A program made the translations under genes and the position numbers. A DNA stretch of 11,905 nucleotides from Alphaproteobacteria bacterium (lineage in GTDB: Bacteria > Pseudomonadota > Alphaproteobacteria > UBA828): NCBI GenBank assembly GCA_018668475.1, contig JABJCZ010000320.1, positions 1 through 11,905 on the forward strand. The letters are read 5' to 3'. Shown here piece after piece: positions 1 to 6,717 of this stretch (position 1 is its first letter; each line of letters starts with the position of its first letter). The notes beneath the pieces were generated by a model. It was not told the DNA's origin. It did not search any database and saw only the letters and a list, made by a program, of their open reading frames with translations.

Positions 1-1040
1 ACATTTTTCTGGTCAAAATCCAGCAGGTTGGTCAATTTCCACCGTTCACGAACTTCCAATAGAGAGGCCTCAACCCCGCGACCCAGAAACGCCATCAGCC
101 CTTCGCCGGGCTCCGGCTCAATGATCACCTGCATGTTCTCCTCGCCGCCCAGCCCGATATGGCGCAGTGTCACAGACATCGGACTGGCCACCACATCCTG
201 GATTATCGCACGCGCGGTCGCAGCATCTTCCTCTGGCCCGACGACGGCCTTCGGCCCCGTATTCGCCGCTGCATCCTCGACCAGCGCAGCAAGGATTGCC
301 TCCTGTGACTCGTCCGCCGGCGTCACTTCGGGTGCCATTTGGGGCGCCTGGGCGATGGCAACGACAATGCTGCCGACATCATATCGCGCAGCAAATTTAC
401 GCAACTCATCTGATGTCGCCTGCAGAACCCGGGCCTCCTGAATTGCCGTAATATCCGCGACATCTCCCAACGGTATAGAGACGGGCAGTAAACTTGCGTC
501 GCTTGGCCTGTTGGCCCACGCGTCCCACCAGGAATTTGGCTCGGTCCACAGCAACGCTTGTCCGCGATCAAGGAGAACCGGCAGCACTATCATTCCATCG
601 CTCACCGATTCGGCGAACCGGACACGGTGGCTGCGGAGATGAAGCCTCACATTCTGCGGATTGAAATTAATCGTCATTACCGCGCGGTAGCGGGTCGTCG
701 AAACCCTTTCCTCATCGATCTCGAACCCGGCCACCAAATCTGCCACTGCCTCATCATCTTGCGGCAGAAACTGGACGTCCTCGGCCACCACCAGGCGCAA
801 GTACAGAGACTTGAGCGCAGCCCGTTGACCACCCGCAAGCGCCGAAGTGCGGGCCTCGGCGGAGGACGCTGCCGTGGTGTCCACGACAACACCTCTGATG
901 GTGAAAATTTCGCTCGCGCCAAGTGGCACCGCGCGGCTAACGAGGACGGTCACCCCGACAATCAGGATGACTGCGACGGCGCGCGCCACTATGTGGCACC
1001 AGCCAGTATCCTGCTCGCCAACAGGGCGCGGATGGAACAT
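1..1040 (-). CDS. DUF2066 domain-containing envelope protein, 3' end outside window
   Basis: A single open frame runs leftwards from an ATG at 1040 to the window edge: 346 codons and no stop, so the C-terminus is missing. It starts with a hydrophobic stretch (residues 17-38, [19 protein letters not shown]) followed by PLGAS, like a signal peptide or a single anchor, so the body is probably periplasmic. The pattern [13 protein letters not shown] (71-83), [16 protein letters not shown] (105-120), INFNP (124-128) and [13 protein letters not shown] (163-175) matches my memory of the DUF2066 family, whose function is unknown. ATG at 1040 has a GAGG 8 nt upstream; a GTG at 989 would give a more compact signal peptide but has no ribosome binding site. 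The gene is divergent from purM, only about 22 nt away. I am confident of the family but can state no biochemical role. Confidence 0.88.
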   Translation of the reverse strand, partial: MFHPRPVGEQDTGWCHIVARAVAVILIVGVTVLVSRAVPLGASEIFTIRGVVVDTTAASSAEARTSALAGGQRAALKSLYLRLVVAEDVQFLPQDDEAVADLVAGFEIDEERVSTTRYRAVMTINFNPQNVRLHLRSHRVRFAESVSDGMIVLPVLLDRGQALLWTEPNSWWDAWANRPSDASLLPVSIPLGDVADITAIQEARVLQATSDELRKFAARYDVGSIVVAIAQAPQMAPEVTPADESQEAILAALVEDAAANTGPKAVVGPEEDAATARAIIQDVVASPMSVTLRHIGLGGEENMQVIIEPEPGEGLMAFLGRGVEASLLEVRERWKLTNLLDFDQKN

Positions 1041-1062
1041 TGCAACCGCCTCGATATCCAGT

Positions 1063-2187
1063 ATGTTCTTGACGCGTCCGAGGTGGGACGAAACGAAGAG
1101 TAGCACGAGCGAGCCGGCCATCCCAAGTCGCACCTACAAATCTGCTGGCGTAGATATTGCCGCTGGCAACGCCTTGGTCAGCGCCATCAAACCGCTGGTC
1201 GAAGCCACCGCGCGCCCTGGCGTGATGGGCTCGTTCGGCGGTTTCGGCGGGCTGTTCGACCCGGCAAAGGCTGGCTATCGCGACCCGGTGCTGGTCTCTG
1301 GCACCGACGGCGTGGGCACCAAATTGCTCCTGGCGCTCGCCACCGGTCACCACGACACCATCGGCATTGATCTCGTTGGCATGTGCGCCAACGATGTGCT
1401 CGCCCAAGGGGCCGAGCCGTTGTTTTTTCTGGATTATTTTGCCTGCGGCAAGTTGGAGGGCGACACCGCCGCTGCCGTGGTCGCCGGAATTGCCGAAGGC
1501 TGCCGCCAGGCCGGCTGTGCCCTGATTGGTGGTGAAACCGCGGAAATGCCAGGTATGTACGCACCTGGCCATTACGACCTTGCAGGATTTTGCGTTGGTG
1601 CGGTGGAACGCGACAGCATTTTGCCCCGGTCCGACCTTTGCGCCGGAGACGTTGTGCTTGGTGTGCCGTCGTCGGGTGCCCATGCCAACGGGTACTCGTT
1701 GATTCGCCGAATTGTCGACGAGGAAGAGGCTGATTTAGCCGCGCCCGCGCCCTTTGATTCATCAGTAACGCTTGGCGACGCGCTGATGGCACCCACCCGC
1801 CTGTATATCAAAGAGGCGCTGGCGGCGATCAAAGCGAGTGATGGGGTCAGGGCGTTTGCGCACATCACCGGTGGCGGTCTGCTGGAAAACGTGCCCCGCG
1901 TTCTGCCCGCTGGCCTCAACGTGGATATCGACGCTAATGCATGGGCCCTGCCGCCCTTGTTCAAATGGTTGCTTGAACAGGGAAATGTTGCTCCCCTCGA
2001 ACTCTGCCGCACCTTCAACTGTGGAATCGGACTGGTCGTCGTAGCTTCGCCTGACGCCGCGCCGGCAATTATTGACGCGTTCAATGGTGAGGCCATCGAG
2101 ATTGGCGTGGTTACGCCTGGCGATGCCAGCAAGGCCGATGAACCGGTATGCCGCATGGACGGCCTGGAGGCCGCATGGCGCGGCTGA
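1063..2187 (+). CDS. purM: Phosphoribosylformylglycinamidine cyclo-ligase (AIR synthetase)
   Basis: PurM closes formylglycinamidine ribonucleotide to aminoimidazole ribonucleotide using ATP, the fifth step of de novo purine synthesis, in the cytoplasm. Motifs, numbered from 1063: [12 protein letters not shown] near the N-terminus, ATP-site GTDGVGTKL (80-88), [31 protein letters not shown] (156-166), [14 protein letters not shown] and [16 protein letters not shown] (from 267). Family identity is essentially certain. The start is not. ATG 1063 gives 374 aa and is the first ATG upstream of the conserved region, but it has no Shine-Dalgarno and makes the N-terminus longer than usual. A good GAGGTGG at 1079-1085 points instead to about 1093, where the codon is ACG. 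The frame stays open far upstream, but that part is antisense to the DUF2066 gene. The 3' end overlaps purN by 13 nt, so the two are probably co-translated. Confidence 0.96.
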   Translation: MFLTRPRWDETKSSTSEPAIPSRTYKSAGVDIAAGNALVSAIKPLVEATARPGVMGSFGGFGGLFDPAKAGYRDPVLVSGTDGVGTKLLLALATGHHDTIGIDLVGMCANDVLAQGAEPLFFLDYFACGKLEGDTAAAVVAGIAEGCRQAGCALIGGETAEMPGMYAPGHYDLAGFCVGAVERDSILPRSDLCAGDVVLGVPSSGAHANGYSLIRRIVDEEEADLAAPAPFDSSVTLGDALMAPTRLYIKEALAAIKASDGVRAFAHITGGGLLENVPRVLPAGLNVDIDANAWALPPLFKWLLEQGNVAPLELCRTFNCGIGLVVVASPDAAPAIIDAFNGEAIEIGVVTPGDASKADEPVCRMDGLEAAWRG

Positions 2188-2825
2188 AGCTGGTCGTGCT
2201 CATATCTGGCCGTGGGAGCAACCTTCAGGCCCTGATCGACGCCTGCGCGGAGCCCGACTTTCCGGCCGAGATCTCCCTGATTATTTCCAATCGTGCTGAT
2301 GCAGGTGGCCTGACGCGCGCCGAAACTGCCGGCATCGCTACCGCCGTCGTGCCGCACGGTAACTATCCTGATCGCGAAACCTTTGACTCGGCTCTTAGCG
2401 CCACCATCGCCGATGCCGGTGGCGAGCTCATTTGTCTCGCCGGTTTCATGCGCGTGCTCACTGCTGGATTCGTCGATCAGTGGCGTGACCGGCTGATCAA
2501 TATCCATCCGTCATTGCTACCGGCTTTCAGGGGGCTCGACACCCATGCTCGGGCCCTTGCGGAAGGCGTGCGGCTAACTGGTTGCACAGTCCATTACGTG
2601 CGCACTGAAGTGGATGCCGGGCCGATCATCGTGCAAGCCGGTGTGCCCGTTATGCCGGACGATGACGAGGCGACCCTGGCGACCCGTGTGCTGGCCGCGG
2701 AACACCAGTGTTATCCGTTGGCAGTTCGCCTCATCGCCGAAGGGCGAACCTCAGTTCATGGCGAGTCCGTCACGATTTCTGGCCCAACGAATTGCCCGAA
2801 TACGCTTATCAACCCCAGCCTGTAA
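2175..2825 (+). CDS. purN: Phosphoribosylglycinamide formyltransferase (GART)
   Basis: PurN transfers a formyl group from 10-formyl-tetrahydrofolate to glycinamide ribonucleotide, the third step of purine synthesis. The 216-aa product has the family's normal size. The phosphate-binding [11 protein letters not shown] is at 10-20. The catalytic signature has N109 and H111 ([16 protein letters not shown]) and D147 (TEVDAGPI), matching the N-H-D triad known for E. coli PurN. The start at 2175 is chosen because GGAGG (2166-2170) sits 4 nt upstream and [12 protein letters not shown] is a typical beginning. An in-frame ATG at 2148 lies deeper inside purM without a site. The start lies inside the purM end, suggesting translational coupling. 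A hairpin terminator follows 18 nt after the stop. The next gene, a phasin, lies on the other strand. Confidence 0.97.
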   Translation: MARLKLVVLISGRGSNLQALIDACAEPDFPAEISLIISNRADAGGLTRAETAGIATAVVPHGNYPDRETFDSALSATIADAGGELICLAGFMRVLTAGFVDQWRDRLINIHPSLLPAFRGLDTHARALAEGVRLTGCTVHYVRTEVDAGPIIVQAGVPVMPDDDEATLATRVLAAEHQCYPLAVRLIAEGRTSVHGESVTISGPTNCPNTLINPSL

Positions 2826-2843
2826 CTCTCTGTCAGGACAAGT

Positions 2844-2878
2844 AAAAGGGCCCGCAGCGAAAGCTACGAGCCCTTTTT
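2844..2878. terminator. Rho-independent terminator, probably bidirectional (purN / phasin)
   Basis: A long hairpin: AAAAGGGCCCGCAGC pairs with GCTACGAGCCCTTTT across a GAAA tetraloop, with two C-A mismatches in a 15-position stem. A run of five T ends the plus-strand copy, and the A-run on the left gives four U on the minus strand. It sits between the convergent purN and phasin stops, so it can end transcripts from both sides. The GNRA-type loop would stabilise it. Confidence 0.88.
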
Positions 2879-2903
2879 GATCCGGCGACTAACGGGGAAG
2901 CGT

Positions 2904-3332
2904 TCAGGCAGCAGCCTTTGCTGTCTTGGTCACTGTCTCGTCAATACGTGCCTGGATCGGTGCGAACGCCTCGCTGGTGACCTTAGTGGTCATTTCGGTC
3001 AACTTGCCGGCCTGCGAAACGTAGGTGTCAAAAGCACCACGCGCCCATGTGCTCTGAACTTCGGTAGCGTCCTGAACATTTTTGGACGCGAGGACAGCCT
3101 GAGCCGTCTCGGCATTCTGCTCGAGCGCTGTGCGGGCAAAGTCGAGTGCCGTCTGTGCGCAGGCGCCGTAGCCCTGGGTTGCAATCTGGGAGGCCTTCAC
3201 AAAAGCCTCGAAGTTGCTACGACCGATGCTGGTGAGTTCTTCAACAGAACCGGTCGCGTCAAACTCCTTGCCGAATGCGGCAAATGGGTTGGGCTTGGAC
3301 TGCGTATTGGTCTTTGTTTTTTGGCCTGACAT
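2904..3332 (-). CDS. Phasin family protein (Phasin_2-like), PHA granule-associated
   Basis: A 142-aa, Ala/Thr/Gln-rich, mostly helical protein with no membrane segment. The N-terminus is polar and disordered (residues 1-14). The core (about 17-130) contains NPFAAFGKEFD, RSNFEAFVKASQIATQGYGA, and a long amphipathic helix with FARTALEQNAETAQAVLASKNVQ split between residues 65 and 87. The tail is Lys/Ala-rich (KTAKAAA). This is the pattern of alphaproteobacterial phasins, which coat polyhydroxybutyrate granules and control their number and size. ATG 3332 is chosen because AAGGA lies about 8 nt upstream; a longer frame to 3410 overlaps the promoter/operator region and has no site. It has its own sigma70 promoter and PhaR-like repeats, fitting stand-alone, polymer-responsive expression. 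No PHA synthase, depolymerase or PhaR gene is in the window. It could be a general phasin-like helical protein, but the operator supports the granule role. Confidence 0.86.
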   Translation of the reverse strand: MSGQKTKTNTQSKPNPFAAFGKEFDATGSVEELTSIGRSNFEAFVKASQIATQGYGACAQTALDFARTALEQNAETAQAVLASKNVQDATEVQSTWARGAFDTYVSQAGKLTEMTTKVTSEAFAPIQARIDETVTKTAKAAA

Positions 3333-3397
3333 TGTCGAATTCCTTTTTGCTAGGTTTGGCGTGCCGCCTGATGCGCACCGCTTTGTGCAGGCGCTAA

Positions 3398-3430
3398 TGC
3401 TGCAACGCAATATATGTTGCAGTGCAATAT
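3398..3430. promoter_or_regulatory. TGC-rich PhaR-like operator upstream of the phasin gene
   Basis: Read on the minus strand, two related blocks lie 17 nt apart: TATTGCACTGCAAC and TATTGCGTTGCAGC. The first contains an exact palindrome, TTGCA-C-TGCAA (3417-3427). TGC-rich repeats of this kind are the known binding sites of PhaR, which represses phasin genes in Paracoccus and Rhodobacter and is released by PHA. The blocks begin directly at the -10 box and extend past the expected transcription start, the usual place for a repressor site. The repeats are seen directly; PhaR as binder is inferred. Confidence 0.6.
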
Positions 3431-3453
3431 AAAGATTAATGCGGCACCGTCAA
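3426..3453 (-). promoter_or_regulatory. Sigma70-type promoter of the phasin gene
   Basis: On the minus strand, TTGACG (plus 3448-3453) and TATATT (plus 3426-3431) are separated by 16 nt. Each matches the consensus at five of six positions. Transcription would start near 3418 and give an untranslated leader of about 85 nt before the ATG at 3332. The -10 box is immediately followed by, and partly overlaps, the TGC-rich repeats. Confidence 0.62.
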
Positions 3454-3500
3454 GGGGCAAATTCGGCTCTAGGCACTTGAAGCGTAAAAGATTGATAACG

Positions 3501-3523
3501 CCGAGTTATTGCTGGTAACTCGG
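3501..3523 (-). terminator. Hairpin at the end of the three-gene operon, possible weak terminator
   Basis: CCGAGTTA and TAACTCGG form an exact 8-bp inverted repeat around a 7-nt loop, overlapping the stop codon of the 172-aa gene. On the minus strand the T-rich CAATCTTTT comes about 4 nt after the stem, not immediately. A second repeat, ATAAC-TCGGC-GTTAT (3495-3509), uses part of the same bases, so only one of the two can form at a time. The position suits a terminator; the detached U-tract makes this uncertain. Confidence 0.4.
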
Positions 3524-4024
3524 ATCCAGAACAACGGTATCTTGTGTCTCCAAAGCCTTCAGTTGGCGCGCTTTACGGGGTGCGGCGTAAAATACCGATT
3601 GGTCGCGCGCACCCCTCGTTGCCTCGCCAAATGGTCGCCGCACCCGTACGACAGTTCTATTTGCACGGGCCTCACGGTTGGCTGACTCGAGCTGCTGCGC
3701 CACTTCACGGTTCCACGGCATAGTGTAGGCTCGGGGCTCATCGAGCCCAGGAATCTGGAGCCACACATATATTGCTTCACCCTCCCGGGTTGATGCCCCC
3801 AGCAACTCGGCTTCCGCAACGCTCCCCATGCCCCACTCCAGCCCGACCGGCTTTGGCTTGCTGAGCAATTCGCTGTACCCGACATATCCAAGTGCCATTA
3901 CGACGCCGGTCAAGCACACAGCGGTACCTTTCACCCATATGCGGCGCGGCGACCATATTGCGATCGCCACCAGCGCCAGTGACGCAAATACAACGCCAGC
4001 GAAAAGGTAAGGCAGCATGCTCAT
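3506..4024 (-). CDS. Two-helix membrane protein of unknown function, third gene of ExbB-like operon
   Basis: A 172-aa protein I cannot assign to a named family. Two hydrophobic segments lie near the N-terminus (about 4-24 and 32-51). A soluble region of about 120 residues follows, with EGEAIYVWLQIPGLDEPRAY (82-100) and TMPWNREVAQQLESANREAR (101-120), ending in a charged tail with RKARQLKALE. With a short start and two helices, the soluble part should be on the same side as the N-terminus, probably the cytoplasm. Its ATG overlaps the TGA of the preceding gene (ATGA at 4024-4021), so it is translationally coupled. That ties it to the channel module rather than to the phasin. Another ATG two codons later is equally possible. 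It has no visible catalytic motif. It may be an assembly or accessory subunit, which is inference from context only. Confidence 0.82.
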   Translation of the reverse strand: MSMLPYLFAGVVFASLALVAIAIWSPRRIWVKGTAVCLTGVVMALGYVGYSELLSKPKPVGLEWGMGSVAEAELLGASTREGEAIYVWLQIPGLDEPRAYTMPWNREVAQQLESANREARANRTVVRVRRPFGEATRGARDQSVFYAAPRKARQLKALETQDTVVLDPSYQQ

Positions 4025-4641
4025 AGCTTCTGATTTTCCCGTAAGGGGCGGAACAGTGAGTGGACACTGCCGGCCTTCAATTGTCCGTCGCTACCGAGCT
4101 TGAAGCGGAAAACGGTCAGTTCTTCATCCACCTCGATGAGCGCCACCCGACGCGCCAGAATTTGCTTGGTCGTGCTTGCGGTGTCGCCGCCTTTGACACT
4201 TACGACCACATCTGCCGGAATCGTCCGACCGGTGGCATTCCCGCGAGTGGCATAAAGATGAAGGTTGACGGTGTATTCGCCCGCGTCGATTCCCCGGCTG
4301 TAGCTGACCTCGTAGTTGAGCTCAGTCGCATCCATGAGCTGCCCTCGGTCATCACGTAGAAGATTGAACTTGGCGCTGCCCTTGTTGGAATAACCCACCG
4401 CTGCGTCGTTGGGCGCGGCCACCCAAAGATCGATATCCGCATCAACACCATCCGGCCAGCGCACTTCGACAACAACGTTGCCTGGCGGCATAAGAGCCGC
4501 TTCCGCTTGCTTGGTCGGTGGATTCAGATGTGGCAACAGCAACATGACCACGACGACGAAACCGGCAAGGGCAAGCAAAATGACATCGCGAAATACGGTG
4601 CCACCTGCGTCATCTTCAAACTCGTCAATCCCGTCGAGCAT
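4021..4641 (-). CDS. Single-pass protein with ExbD-like topology and YfaP/DUF2135-like periplasmic domain
   Basis: A 206-aa protein: a short acidic N-terminus (MLDGIDEFEDDAGG), one membrane helix (20-37, VILLALAGFVVVVMLLLP), then a periplasmic region. An aspartate, D19 (FRD-VILL), stands right at the helix entrance, where ExbD, TolR and MotB carry their proton-binding Asp. The periplasmic part does not look like ExbD/TolR or OmpA-like MotB. It has VEVRWPDGVDADIDLWVAAP (58-77), GYSNKGSAKFNLLRDDRG (83-100), and GEYTVNLHLYA (121-131), resembling the beta-sandwich DUF2135/YfaP type from memory. The start is ATG 4641 because GGAGAG lies 4 nt upstream; the frame can be extended to a TTG at 4662 without a site. 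It overlaps the upstream channel gene by 17 nt and the next gene by 4 nt. Pairing as an Exb-like stator is an inference. Confidence 0.85.
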   Translation of the reverse strand: MLDGIDEFEDDAGGTVFRDVILLALAGFVVVVMLLLPHLNPPTKQAEAALMPPGNVVVEVRWPDGVDADIDLWVAAPNDAAVGYSNKGSAKFNLLRDDRGQLMDATELNYEVSYSRGIDAGEYTVNLHLYATRGNATGRTIPADVVVSVKGGDTASTTKQILARRVALIEVDEELTVFRFKLGSDGQLKAGSVHSLFRPLRENQKL

Positions 4642-5419
4642 AGGTCTCTCCAAGCTCGACAACTGCAGTGATCAGATTGATGGTGCCACTGGCCAAAAGC
4701 CGGTAATTGATCATGAGCCAAATATTGAAAACCGCGCCCACCAGCGTTGTATAGAGTGCGACGGACATACCATTGATCAGGGTCGACACCATGGGGCCGA
4801 CGGATTTCACATCGCTGGCGAGATCAGGGTCGACACCTGACAACGCGATGATGAAACCGAGAACGGTCCCAATGAGACCCAGAAACACAAGAGTGTTGGC
4901 GATATGCCGCACAATTCCGATACGGCTACCCATTTTGATACGAAATGAATTGGCGGTCAGCGAGCGGCTTCCACCACTGCGCAGCTTGACCGCTTGCAAA
5001 TACCCGGTAACACGAGAGGGTTCGAGCGGGTCATAGGTTTTGATCAGGTTCAATTCGGCACTGGTCCGCCAGATGCGCATACCGCAAATCACGAGCCCGA
5101 CCAGAAAGAGGCCAAAAATCAGAAACACAATGCCGGTGGAATCCGCCTTGGCTGCAATCGTCACCCAGCCCTGAAAATGAGCTGCGCCGAGCAAGGCAAA
5201 GCCCGCCATATTGACAACGATGAAGCGGAATAGAAGAAGGTAGCGATAGCGCTGGAGATTGGTGCGACGACCAGTCAGCGCTTTTTCAAGTGCCTCAAGT
5301 GGCCCAGCTTTTTCATGGGTGCCGGGGCCGAAATCGTGTTCAGCGGCAAACTTGCTCTCAGCCCCACCAAAAGACTGGATTTCGGCCTGAGCCGGGAACT
5401 CTGCACTTGGGCGCTGCAT
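4625..5419 (-). CDS. MotA/TolQ/ExbB-family proton channel subunit
   Basis: A 264-aa inner-membrane protein. Residues 1-55 are polar and likely cytoplasmic. Four helices follow: about 59-85, 96-116, 174-194 and 212-239. The C-terminal half carries the family core: HIANTLVFLGLIGTVLGFI (172-190) and VSTLINGMSVALYTTLVGAV (211-230). Threonines T185 and T224/T225 lie where ExbB/TolQ have pore threonines. Such proteins form a pentamer that couples proton flow to movement of a partner. ATG 5419 is preceded by AAGGAG 6 nt upstream; a GTG at 5569 would add 50 hydrophilic residues but has no site. The downstream 17-nt overlap with the one-helix partner supports a fixed-ratio complex. The loop between helices 2 and 3 is about 57 residues, shorter than in flagellar MotA, and no flagellar or TonB gene is near, so the energised partner is unknown. 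Confidence 0.87.
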   Translation of the reverse strand: MQRPSAEFPAQAEIQSFGGAESKFAAEHDFGPGTHEKAGPLEALEKALTGRRTNLQRYRYLLLFRFIVVNMAGFALLGAAHFQGWVTIAAKADSTGIVFLIFGLFLVGLVICGMRIWRTSAELNLIKTYDPLEPSRVTGYLQAVKLRSGGSRSLTANSFRIKMGSRIGIVRHIANTLVFLGLIGTVLGFIIALSGVDPDLASDVKSVGPMVSTLINGMSVALYTTLVGAVFNIWLMINYRLLASGTINLITAVVELGETYARRD

Positions 5420-5621
5420 GACGCTCTCCTTTTGGCCAGCCGCCTCGATACAAGCTCCCCCGGGATCTCCCCTTTCGATATCTCCTGAATCATTGGTGTT
5501 GTTATCTAACACATGGGCGACGCGATCTTCAGGCTTGCTGCCTTGTGCTTTCGCTTTCGCACCACTCACGACAATAGGCGCACATCATTAAATATTTGTT
5601 GCCGGGGCCACCCAAATCACT

Positions 5622-5652
5622 AATCAAACCTTGATTGTCAAACATAATTTGA
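5622..5652. repeat. Two adjacent palindromes, likely regulator binding sites
   Basis: AATCAA-ACC-TTGATT (5622-5636) is an exact 6-3-6 inverted repeat. One base later, TCAAA-CATAA-TTTGA (5638-5652) is an exact 5-5-5 inverted repeat. The half-sites share the core TCAA/TTGA, as if two dimers of one regulator bound side by side. They lie about 120-150 nt before the FAH gene and about 200-230 nt before the channel gene. The minus-strand TTGACA overlaps the junction. No regulator gene is adjacent. Confidence 0.5.
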
Positions 5653-5698
5653 TGATCACCCCTGGTCGCACGGCAGACTCTGCGGCGACACACCACGG

Positions 5699-5727
5699 TT
5701 GACGCCACCGCCCGTCATAGGGATTAT
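5699..5727 (+). promoter_or_regulatory. Candidate sigma70 promoter for the FAH-hydrolase operon
   Basis: TTGACG (5699-5704) and GATTAT (5722-5727) are 17 nt apart, matching five and four of six consensus positions. Transcription would begin about 40 nt before the ATG at 5775. The call rests on sequence match only. Confidence 0.42.
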
Positions 5728-5774
5728 CGCGGCACATAATTCCAAAATTCTCAAAACGGAGTGAATGAAGCGCG

Positions 5775-6653
5775 ATGAAACTCGTGACCTTCGAACGTGC
5801 CGGCGTCCAGGATATCGGTATCATCGACCCCGACAGCAGCCGTATCTGGCCGGTCGGTGATCGTATCAACAATGGCGGCGGCAACATGCTCGCCCTCATC
5901 GAAAACTTTGCGTCTGTGCGCGATCGCCTCACGACTGAAGGTGACAGCATCGACGTGGCTGATGTGACCATCGTCGCGCCGATTCCGCGTCCGTCACGGA
6001 ACATCTTCTGCGTCGGCAAAAACTATTTTGAACACGCGCAGGAATTTACCCAAAGCGGCTTCGACGCCACCAGCAAACGCGGTGAGAATGTACCGGACCA
6101 TCCGATCATCTTCACTAAGCCATCCACCACCGTGGTCGGCCCGGGTGCCCCCGTTCTTACCCATTCGGCGGTAACCGAGCAGCTCGATTATGAAGCCGAG
6201 CTCGCGCTCGTTATCGGCAAAGGCGGCCGCGGGATTACCAAGGCCCAGGCCTTCGATCACGTTTTCGGCTACACCATCGCCAACGACATCACCGGGCGCG
6301 ATATGCAACTCAAGCATCGCCAATGGTTCCTCGGAAAGTCGCTCGATACATCCTGTCCGTTGGGGCCCTGGATCGCGACCGCCGACGAAGTCGATGCAGA
6401 AAACCTCGACATCAAATGCTGGATCAACGGCGAGCTCCGACAGGACGCCAACACCAAAGATCTGATTTTTGATATTCCGACAATTATTGAAACAATTTCG
6501 GCCGGGCTGACACTCGAGCCGGGCGATATCATTTCCACTGGCACGCCCGCGGGTGTCGGAATCGGCTTCAAGCCACCTCGTTTCCTGAAGGCTGGAGATA
6601 CGATGAAAATCTCAGTCGATGGACTAGGCAGCCTCAGCAACACACTCAAATAA
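5775..6653 (+). CDS. Fumarylacetoacetate hydrolase (FAH) family protein
   Basis: A 292-aa soluble enzyme of the FAH superfamily: C-C bond hydrolases, isomerases and decarboxylases that act on 2,4-diketo or 2-hydroxy-dienoate acids with a bound Mg/Mn ion. Seen in the sequence: the N-terminal MKLVTFERAG cap, GKNYFEHAQE (81-90), the metal ligands E140 and E142 in DYEAELALVIG plus D171 in ANDITGRDMQ, FLGKSLDTSCPLGPW (185-199), and STGTPAGVG (254-262) near the C-terminus. All key residues are present and the length is normal. The exact substrate cannot be read: 2-hydroxyhepta-2,4-dienedioate isomerase, acylpyruvase and ureidoglycolate-lyase-type relatives look alike. A GGAG stands about 12 nt before the ATG. 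The next gene, an alpha/beta hydrolase, begins 64 nt later on the same strand, suggesting a small catabolic operon for aromatic or other ring-derived acids. Confidence 0.92.
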   Translation: MKLVTFERAGVQDIGIIDPDSSRIWPVGDRINNGGGNMLALIENFASVRDRLTTEGDSIDVADVTIVAPIPRPSRNIFCVGKNYFEHAQEFTQSGFDATSKRGENVPDHPIIFTKPSTTVVGPGAPVLTHSAVTEQLDYEAELALVIGKGGRGITKAQAFDHVFGYTIANDITGRDMQLKHRQWFLGKSLDTSCPLGPWIATADEVDAENLDIKCWINGELRQDANTKDLIFDIPTIIETISAGLTLEPGDIISTGTPAGVGIGFKPPRFLKAGDTMKISVDGLGSLSNTLK

Positions 6654-6717
6654 TCGCGTAATCGGCGCGGCACAGGTCCACGTAGCGGCCCGCCCGCCCA
6701 ACCGGGGAGAAAGACTA

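Larger units (their letters stand above)
5420..5774. promoter_or_regulatory. Divergent intergenic region between ExbB-like operon and FAH gene
   Basis: This 355-nt stretch holds no convincing gene. It must carry the promoters for both directions. Visible are two tandem palindromes (5622-5652), a minus-strand TTGACA (plus 5636-5641) without a good -10 behind it, and a plausible plus-strand promoter at 5699-5727. The part from 5420 to 5569 is open on the minus strand from a GTG, but lacks a ribosome binding site and is best read as leader. Confidence 0.6.

Noticed and set aside
847..1062. N-terminal extension of purM from an upstream ATG
   Set aside because: It is antisense to the DUF2066 signal peptide and core, and makes PurM about 72 residues longer than the form starting at 1063 without family similarity.
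558..1103. Plus-strand open frame of 181 codons
   Set aside because: Opposite the DUF2066 gene; Arg/His-rich translation without family features, while the minus strand gives a continuous recognised protein.
1572..2507. Long minus-strand open frame opposite purM-purN (also 937-1683)
   Set aside because: It lies fully opposite unmistakable purM and purN, has low-complexity composition and no recognisable motif; a GC-rich antisense artefact.
4642..4662. Extension of the ExbD-like protein to a TTG start
   Set aside because: The seven extra codons contain the GGAGAG that serves the ATG at 4641.
5420..5569. Longer form of the ExbB-like protein starting at GTG 5569
   Set aside because: No ribosome binding site precedes the GTG, whereas ATG 5419 has AAGGAG at ideal distance; the added 50 residues are polar and featureless.
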